From: an uncultured Selenomonadales bacterium
GTDB lineage: Bacteria; Bacillota; Negativicutes; Selenomonadales; Selenomonadaceae
DNA length: 9,590 bases
Reading direction: 5' to 3'
Assembly (NCBI GenBank): GCA_937877545.1
Contig: CALFJE010000088.1
Span: 1-9,590 of the forward strand
How positions within the stretch are numbered: position 1 is the first letter of the stretch; every line of letters starts with the position of its first letter. Under the pieces are notes generated by a model that had not been told where the DNA came from, ran no database searches, and worked only from the letters and a program-made list of their open reading frames with translations. Of the stretch, positions 6,203-9,590 are shown piece by piece. The position numbers and the translations under genes were made by a program.

Positions 6203-7564
6203 TTAGCCCTTGTCAATAGGCGAGGGCTTTTTTCTTTCCAACAGCGCGGAAAATATCGGTTCGCCGCCGCATAAATCCGACACCAGGAACGCCGCGCCCG
6301 ATACGACGATTAACCCCGTCAAGTGCTCGAATTGCCCCGTCAGCTCCAAAAGCAATACGCTGCCCGTCACGGGTGCCTTGACCACCGCCGCGAAAAATGC
6401 CGCCATGCCAAAGATTATGAACAGCGTCGTCCACTCCGCCGTGAACAGGCTCAATCCGTTGCCCGCCCGTGCAAAGATGTTGCCGATTAACGCCCCGACG
6501 ACCAATACCGGCAAGAATAAGCCGCCCGGCGCGTTCGTCCCGAAGCAAATCAGCGTATACAGCACCTTGCCCGCCAACAGGATTATCAGCAAGCTCAACG
6601 CGGGGTACGTGCTTAAAAGCTCGTCGACCAACACGTTGCCGCAACCGAGCACTTGCGGGAGCCACATCCCCAACGGTATCGCCATTAGCAACGGTATCGC
6701 GAATCGCCGCACGCCGAAAAGTCTCAAGCGGTCGCAGGTGTCAAGCGCGAACAGCAACGCTTTGGAGAAAAACGCGCCCGCCGCACCGCAAATCATGCCC
6801 AGCAATACGAACAGCCCCGCGAATTTCAACGGAGCCGCCGTCAAGCCCGCCGCCATTTCAAGCGTCGGTAACGTCATGACCGAGGGCACGTGTAGAGGTG
6901 TCGCGGTTATCGTCTCGAACACGGGGCGCACGCCGAACACGATTTTAACCACGAACGACGCGCTAACTGCCGCCGTCACCGCCGCGATTAAAATTTCTTG
7001 CGAAAACCGTTTGCGCAATTCCTCTATGCAGAAAATCACTCCCGCCAGCGGCGCGTTGAATATTGCCGCCAAACCTGCGCCCGCGCCCGCCGTCAACAGG
7101 AAATTGCCCTCAACCTCCTCGTGTTGCCGATTGTTCGCGTAAATTATTTTCGTGAACACATTGCCGACCGCCGCCCCGAATTGTACGCTGATTCCCGCTC
7201 TGCCCAAAGATAAGCCCGCGCCTATCCCGACGACCGTCGCCGCGAATTTCACCGCCAACAATCGCAACGGCTTGACCATTCGCGCCCGCCCCTGCAGTAT
7301 CCCTTTGAGTTGCGGTACGCCGCTGCCCGCGACTTGCGCGTCGAATTTTACTGCCCGCGCCAAAAATTCAGCGACCAAAATCATCACGCCGATCGCCAAC
7401 AGAAAATCTGCGGCTCCGTCCAGTTGCGCAAAGATTTTAGGGCGATATATATCCGCCTCGTCGAGCAGGAAGCGCAACGCCGCCACGATTACCCCCGTGA
7501 ATATCCCGACGACCGCGCCCTCCAAAAACAAGCGCACGCGCAAGAGCCGCCGATTGCTCAACAT
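6203..7564 (-). CDS. CLC-family chloride channel/transporter lacking the external gating glutamate
   Basis: This integral membrane protein of 453 residues has the CLC core without cytoplasmic CBS domains. The anion-site motifs are visible: GSGVP (80-84, with the pore serine), GRAGIS (121-126), NAPLAGVIFCIEE (170-182) and GGLFLP (347-352). In the second motif canonical CLCs have GREGP; here Glu is Ala123 and Pro is Ile125. The internal glutamate pair Glu181/Glu182, which corresponds to the proton-pathway glutamate of E. coli ClcA, is kept. The central tyrosine near the C-terminus (KPLYSAIL in ClcA) appears as EPIFSALL, thus Phe438. In ClcA the external glutamate is required for H+ coupling, so passive anion conduction is likely (inference). 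The ATG at 7564 is chosen since GGAGGAG (7573-7579) lies 8 bases upstream; in-frame TTG and GTG starts further up would be at or ahead of this site. It is transcribed divergently from the YbjN gene and converges on the small membrane protein gene. Confidence 0.92.
   Translation of the reverse strand: MLSNRRLLRVRLFLEGAVVGIFTGVIVAALRFLLDEADIYRPKIFAQLDGAADFLLAIGVMILVAEFLARAVKFDAQVAGSGVPQLKGILQGRARMVKPLRLLAVKFAATVVGIGAGLSLGRAGISVQFGAAVGNVFTKIIYANNRQHEEVEGNFLLTAGAGAGLAAIFNAPLAGVIFCIEELRKRFSQEILIAAVTAAVSASFVVKIVFGVRPVFETITATPLHVPSVMTLPTLEMAAGLTAAPLKFAGLFVLLGMICGAAGAFFSKALLFALDTCDRLRLFGVRRFAIPLLMAIPLGMWLPQVLGCGNVLVDELLSTYPALSLLIILLAGKVLYTLICFGTNAPGGLFLPVLVVGALIGNIFARAGNGLSLFTAEWTTLFIIFGMAAFFAAVVKAPVTGSVLLLELTGQFEHLTGLIVVSGAAFLVSDLCGGEPIFSALLERKKPSPIDKG
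6205..6233 (+). terminator. Rho-independent terminator between convergent genes
   Basis: AGCCCTTG (6205-6212) pairs with CGAGGGCT (6221-6228), with one T-G wobble, around an 8-base loop and is followed by a T tract (6228-6233). It ends the DUF2971/small-membrane-protein unit. The hairpin lies over the last codons and stop of the converging CLC gene. On the minus strand the arm is followed by six A and only then four T, so it is a weaker terminator in that direction. Confidence 0.85.
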
Positions 7565-7590
7565 GACGCTCACTCCTCCAATCAAATTTT

Positions 7591-7608
7591 AATTTTACAC
7601 TAACGCCG
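7591..7608 (-). promoter_or_regulatory. Candidate promoter element of the CLC gene
   Basis: Read on the minus strand, this segment is CGGCGTTAGTGTAAAATT, with a TAAAAT (7597-7592) that matches five of six bases of a -10 box. No good -35 sequence is found at the usual distance (TTTCAA at 7620-7615 matches three of six). A nearly identical segment, with four extra bases, lies upstream of the GT2 gene at 9479-9500. It is the AT-rich block directly upstream of the CLC ribosome binding site. Confidence 0.35.
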
Positions 7609-7642
7609 ATAAGCTTGAAAAAAAAATGGCGATAAGCTAGAA
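7602..7642. repeat. Imperfect 18-base direct repeat across the YbjN promoter
   Basis: Segments 7602-7619 and 7625-7642 match at 15 of 18 positions and share the exact core CGATAAGCT (7607-7615 and 7630-7638). They are offset by 23 bases, about two helical turns. One core touches the first base of the -35 box and the other the first base of the -10 box. This position would suit binding sites for a regulator, but no regulator gene is in the window and chance similarity is possible. Confidence 0.45.
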
Positions 7643-7643
7643 T
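7615..7643 (+). promoter_or_regulatory. Sigma-70-type promoter of the YbjN-domain gene
   Basis: TTGAAA (7615-7620) and TAGAAT (7638-7643) are separated by exactly 17 bases and each matches five of six consensus positions. Transcription would start near 7650, giving a leader of about a dozen bases before the ATG at 7663. It is the best promoter match I can see in the window. Confidence 0.7.
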
Positions 7644-7662
7644 TCGCGCCGAGGTGATAAGT

Positions 7663-8148
7663 ATGGATCGCGACACAAGAAAAGAGATAATCGCGGCGGT
7701 CGAGGATTTCTTCGAGCGCAAAGGAGTAAAGTACAAACCCTTTAACGAACGCGGCATGGCGCGGGCAACTTACGGCGTCAAATCGAAACTCAAGCACGTC
7801 GATGTACTCTTCATAGCCTCCGACGATAAGCTGATGGTCAGATCAATTCTTCCGTTGGAAGCCGGCGAGGACGAACGCGCCAAGGTCGGCGAATTCCTGT
7901 TGCGGGCGAATTACGGCTTGAAAATTGGCGGTTTCGATTTTGACTTCAACGACGGGGAAATTTCCTATCGCGTGTCGCTCTATTGCGGCGACGAGGAATT
8001 TGCTCCGCCCACGTTCGAGCAGATTGAATACGCGCTGATTGTCAACCTGATGATGGTCAGCAAATACGGCGACGCCCTGCTCAAGGTGCTGTTCGGCTTG
8101 GTCGAGCCTAAAGACGCAATCGACGAGGCAGAATCCTCCGCCGAATAA
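7663..8148 (+). CDS. YbjN-domain protein
   Basis: This cytoplasmic protein of 161 residues has the YbjN fold signature: an N-terminal helix (4-20), strands at 45-63 (HVDVLFIASDDKLMVRSILP), then the helix and turn EFLLRANYGLKIGGFDFDFN (77-96) and DGEISYRVSL (97-106). The LRANYGxxIGxFxxDxxDGEI arrangement is the family hallmark. YbjN domains resemble type III secretion chaperones in fold; the E. coli protein has been linked to stress and motility regulation, but no biochemical activity is settled. A last helix (118-146) and a short acidic tail finish the chain. The ATG at 7663 has GAGGTG (7651-7656) with a spacing of 6; the in-frame GTG at 7654 lies inside this site and is unlikely. It has its own promoter and terminator, hence it is probably monocistronic. 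Confidence 0.87.
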   Translation: MDRDTRKEIIAAVEDFFERKGVKYKPFNERGMARATYGVKSKLKHVDVLFIASDDKLMVRSILPLEAGEDERAKVGEFLLRANYGLKIGGFDFDFNDGEISYRVSLYCGDEEFAPPTFEQIEYALIVNLMMVSKYGDALLKVLFGLVEPKDAIDEAESSAE

Positions 8149-8168
8149 CCCGCACGCTTGCACAAAAC

Positions 8169-8196
8169 AAGAGCCTCGATTCGCGTCGAGGCTCTT
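8169..8196. terminator. Bidirectional rho-independent terminator
   Basis: AAGAGCCTCGA (8169-8179) and TCGAGGCTCTT (8186-8196) form a perfect 11-bp stem with a 6-base loop. On the plus strand the arm ends in four Ts (8195-8198). On the minus strand it is followed by G and four Ts (8167-8164). It lies between the convergent YbjN and GT2 genes and can serve both. Confidence 0.9.
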
Positions 8197-8202
8197 TTGC
8201 TG

Positions 8203-9456
8203 TCAATAGGTTCGTTTCTTTACAAAATCGTCGTAGCTCATGGCGCGGGTATGTTGCGTATGCGCCCATTCATGTTCGTTGCGGTGCAGGAAGCCGATAA
8301 AAATTATCGGGATCCACGAATAGATAAACAGCGGGTAGAACAGCAGATACCACCACGATTTGAGCTTGGCGCGGACTTTGACGAGGATAATCATTGGCAG
8401 GACGTATTGCGCGACCATTATCACCATAAGGATTTGCGACGGCAGGACGGCGTAGATATTCGTGTAGAGCGTGCCCGTGAAGAATTGGATATAGCTCATT
8501 GCGAAGAAAAACGACGACAGCATAAGGAAATGCGGCTGGAGCAAGTACAGGCAGCCGTCCCATAAGCGAATGTCTTTGCGCCGCCAACCCTCGCGGAGCA
8601 TTTTCGGGATAAAGCGGTGCGCCACGTCGAATTGACCTTGCGCCCAGCGTTTGCGTTGCGTCCAAGACTGCGCGAACGTCAAGGGCTTTTCGTCGTAGAC
8701 AATGGCGTCGTGCGCCCAAGTCGTCTTCAAGCCCTCGGCAAGCGACTTCATGGTAAATTCCATGTCCTCGGTTAAGCAGGTAGCCCGCCAGCCGTAACGC
8801 TTAAGCACGTCGAGGGTAATGCACATGCCGGTACCGCCCAAGACCGCCGACAAGCCGATATTGGTTTTGGCGAGGTGGCTGACGTAATCGATAACCCAAA
8901 AGGCTATGGCAAACGTGCCGCTGACCCACGTGTCGTAAGGATTTTTGGCGTCGAGGAAGCCCTGAATAATCTTGTCGCCCTTGCAGAGCCGATTGTTCAT
9001 CTCCATTAAAAAATTCGGGTGGACGAGGTTATCGGCGTCGAAGATAGCCACGGCGTCATAGATTTGCCCGCGAGCCTCCATTTCAAAGAGACGTTCAAAC
9101 ATCCACTCCAGCGCGAAGCCCTTAGATTTTTTGGCGGCATCTACGCGCTTACAGACAATCGCGCCGGCGTCGGCGGCAATCTGCGCGGTGTCGTCGTTGC
9201 AGTTGTCGGCGATAACATAAATGTCATAGAGGTTGGCGGGATAGTCGAGGGCTTTAAGATTTTCGATTAGCTGACCGATAACCGCACGCTCATTGTGGGC
9301 GGCGACTATCACGGCGAATTTTTTTTGCGGAATTTTAATCTTGACCTCGCGCCGTCGCCACATGCCGAAGAATCCTATAAGACACAAGTAAAACGTGAAC
9401 ACGAACAGCACGGCTTGAATCGGTATCATTATTACGTCGAGCGGGTAATTGAACAT
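8203..9456 (-). CDS. Membrane glycosyltransferase family 2 (polysaccharide synthase type)
   Basis: This 417-residue protein resembles processive membrane GT2 enzymes (the BcsA/PgaC/hyaluronan synthase group). An N-terminal membrane segment (9-31) precedes the GT-A catalytic domain: VIVAAHNE (49-56), IADNCNDDT (82-90), the metal- and donor-binding FDADN (139-143), GGTGMCI (207-213), the catalytic base motif TED (229-231) and QRKRW (267-271), which in this group binds the growing chain. About three more membrane helices follow (304-330, 336-360, 367-390), and the tail HEWAHTQHTR (395-404) is common in these enzymes. It probably polymerises a hexose or N-acetylhexosamine and feeds it through the membrane; the sugar cannot be named. 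The ATG at 9456 has GAGGCAGGA upstream at a short distance. It stands alone on its strand without partner genes in view. Its first 26 bases and leader are duplicated about 106 bases upstream. Confidence 0.9.
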   Translation of the reverse strand: MFNYPLDVIMIPIQAVLFVFTFYLCLIGFFGMWRRREVKIKIPQKKFAVIVAAHNERAVIGQLIENLKALDYPANLYDIYVIADNCNDDTAQIAADAGAIVCKRVDAAKKSKGFALEWMFERLFEMEARGQIYDAVAIFDADNLVHPNFLMEMNNRLCKGDKIIQGFLDAKNPYDTWVSGTFAIAFWVIDYVSHLAKTNIGLSAVLGGTGMCITLDVLKRYGWRATCLTEDMEFTMKSLAEGLKTTWAHDAIVYDEKPLTFAQSWTQRKRWAQGQFDVAHRFIPKMLREGWRRKDIRLWDGCLYLLQPHFLMLSSFFFAMSYIQFFTGTLYTNIYAVLPSQILMVIMVAQYVLPMIILVKVRAKLKSWWYLLFYPLFIYSWIPIIFIGFLHRNEHEWAHTQHTRAMSYDDFVKKRTY

Positions 9457-9484
9457 CTTAGTCCTGCCTCGTGATTAAAATTTT
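9431..9484. repeat. 54-base direct repeat, copy 1 (GT2 start and leader)
   Basis: This stretch is identical to 9537-9590 over all 54 bases; the bases just before it (9430 against 9536) differ. It contains the first 26 bases of the GT2 coding region, its ribosome binding site and the AT-rich block upstream. Confidence 0.95.
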
Positions 9485-9562
9485 ACTGATACGAACGCCG
9501 CAAGCGTGACGCTTGACCCTGCAGTCGCGCCGCCACATTACGTCGAGCGGGTAATTGAACAT
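9458..9562 (-). pseudogene. Truncated duplicate of the GT2 gene start (34-codon open frame)
   Basis: Starting at the duplicated ATG (9562), the minus strand encodes eight residues identical to the GT2 N-terminus (MFNYPLDV), followed by MWRRDCRVKR and further unrelated residues up to a TAA at 9460-9458, two bases before the real GT2 ATG. The copied ribosome binding site lies upstream of it. MWRR..VK recalls residues 32-39 of the GT2 protein (MWRRREVK), as if about 23 residues had been skipped. It may be a real remnant of a duplication or a mis-assembly at the contig edge; a functional peptide is unlikely. Confidence 0.4.
9501..9515. promoter_or_regulatory. Short perfect palindrome upstream of GT2
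   Basis: CAAGCGT (9501-9507) and ACGCTTG (9509-9515) form a 7-bp inverted repeat with a single central base. It lies 45-59 bases upstream of the GT2 start. Such a compact symmetric site would suit an operator for a dimeric regulator, but there is no other copy in the window, and it lies inside the suspect duplicated region. Confidence 0.3.
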
Positions 9563-9590
9563 CTTAGTCCTGCCTCGTGATTAAAATTTT
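9537..9590. repeat. 54-base direct repeat, copy 2 at the right edge
   Basis: This segment is an exact copy of 9431-9484 with a period of 106 bases, ending exactly at the last base of the window. A repeat of this size ending at the sequence edge is typical of k-mer based assembly breaks, but a genuine tandem duplication looks the same from here. Confidence 0.95.

Noticed and set aside
6210..7142. Open frame of 310 codons on the plus strand
   Set aside because: It lies antisense to the CLC gene, is rich in Asn, Pro, Ala, Ser and Thr without any domain pattern, and starts inside the terminator hairpin.
7565..7585. Alternative TTG (7585) and GTG (7573) starts for the CLC gene
   Set aside because: The TTG precedes and the GTG abuts the ribosome binding site GGAGGAG, which is correctly spaced for the ATG at 7564.
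6211..8210. The 10-mer TGTCAATAGG at 6211-6220 and 8201-8210, both next to terminators
   Set aside because: Both copies lie at the ends of unrelated minus-strand coding regions in different reading contexts, and similarity stops at the 10-mer; chance is the simplest explanation.
1..9590. CRISPR array, tRNA, rRNA, insertion sequence or prophage genes
   Set aside because: No regularly spaced repeats, cloverleaf-like segments, conserved rRNA stretches, transposase or phage motifs were seen on either strand.

Overview
The window is a dense bacterial stretch of moderate to slightly high GC with short intergenic gaps, Shine-Dalgarno sites of the GGAGG type and compact hairpin terminators. The gene set (short NfeD partner plus FloA flotillin, YbjN-domain protein, CLC transporter without CBS domains, small proline-rich anchored protein, envelope glycosyltransferases) fits an anaerobic Firmicutes-type bacterium, perhaps of the Negativicutes. 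That placement is an inference from gene families; no rRNA or marker gene is present. The sequence ends exactly at the end of a 54-base exact direct repeat, which suggests that the right edge is a contig end.

Layout. Positions 1-97 hold a hairpin, probably the tail of an upstream unit, and the leader of the first gene. Positions 98-4447 carry four plus-strand genes in tight array: a GT4 glycosyltransferase, a two-domain protein (degenerate methyltransferase-like N-terminus plus GT4-like C-terminus), a short NfeD-like membrane protein and the flotillin FloA, closed by a terminator at 4459-4486. Eleven bases after that terminator a 456-residue DUF2971 protein starts (4498-5868), followed by a 103-residue single-pass membrane protein (5884-6195) and a second terminator. 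Facing it on the minus strand is a CLC-type anion channel/transporter (6203-7564). It is divergent from a YbjN-domain protein (7663-8148), with a good sigma-70-type promoter and an imperfect direct repeat between them. A perfect bidirectional terminator at 8169-8196 separates YbjN from a minus-strand membrane GT2 polysaccharide synthase (8203-9456). The last 130 bases hold the duplicated start of the GT2 gene.

How the genes may work together. Three glycosyltransferase-type proteins point to surface glycan synthesis, although no acceptor, flippase or export gene is visible. The first two sit in the same transcription direction as the NfeD-FloA pair, which in Bacillus organises ordered membrane microdomains, so a common envelope theme is plausible. 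The most noteworthy points are a CLC protein lacking the external gating glutamate, a methyltransferase-like/glycosyltransferase fusion with an eroded SAM motif, an enlarged DUF2971 protein starting inside the shadow of a terminator, a sharp change in isoleucine codon use between the first two genes, and the right-end duplication. No phage, IS, CRISPR array, tRNA or rRNA is recognisable.
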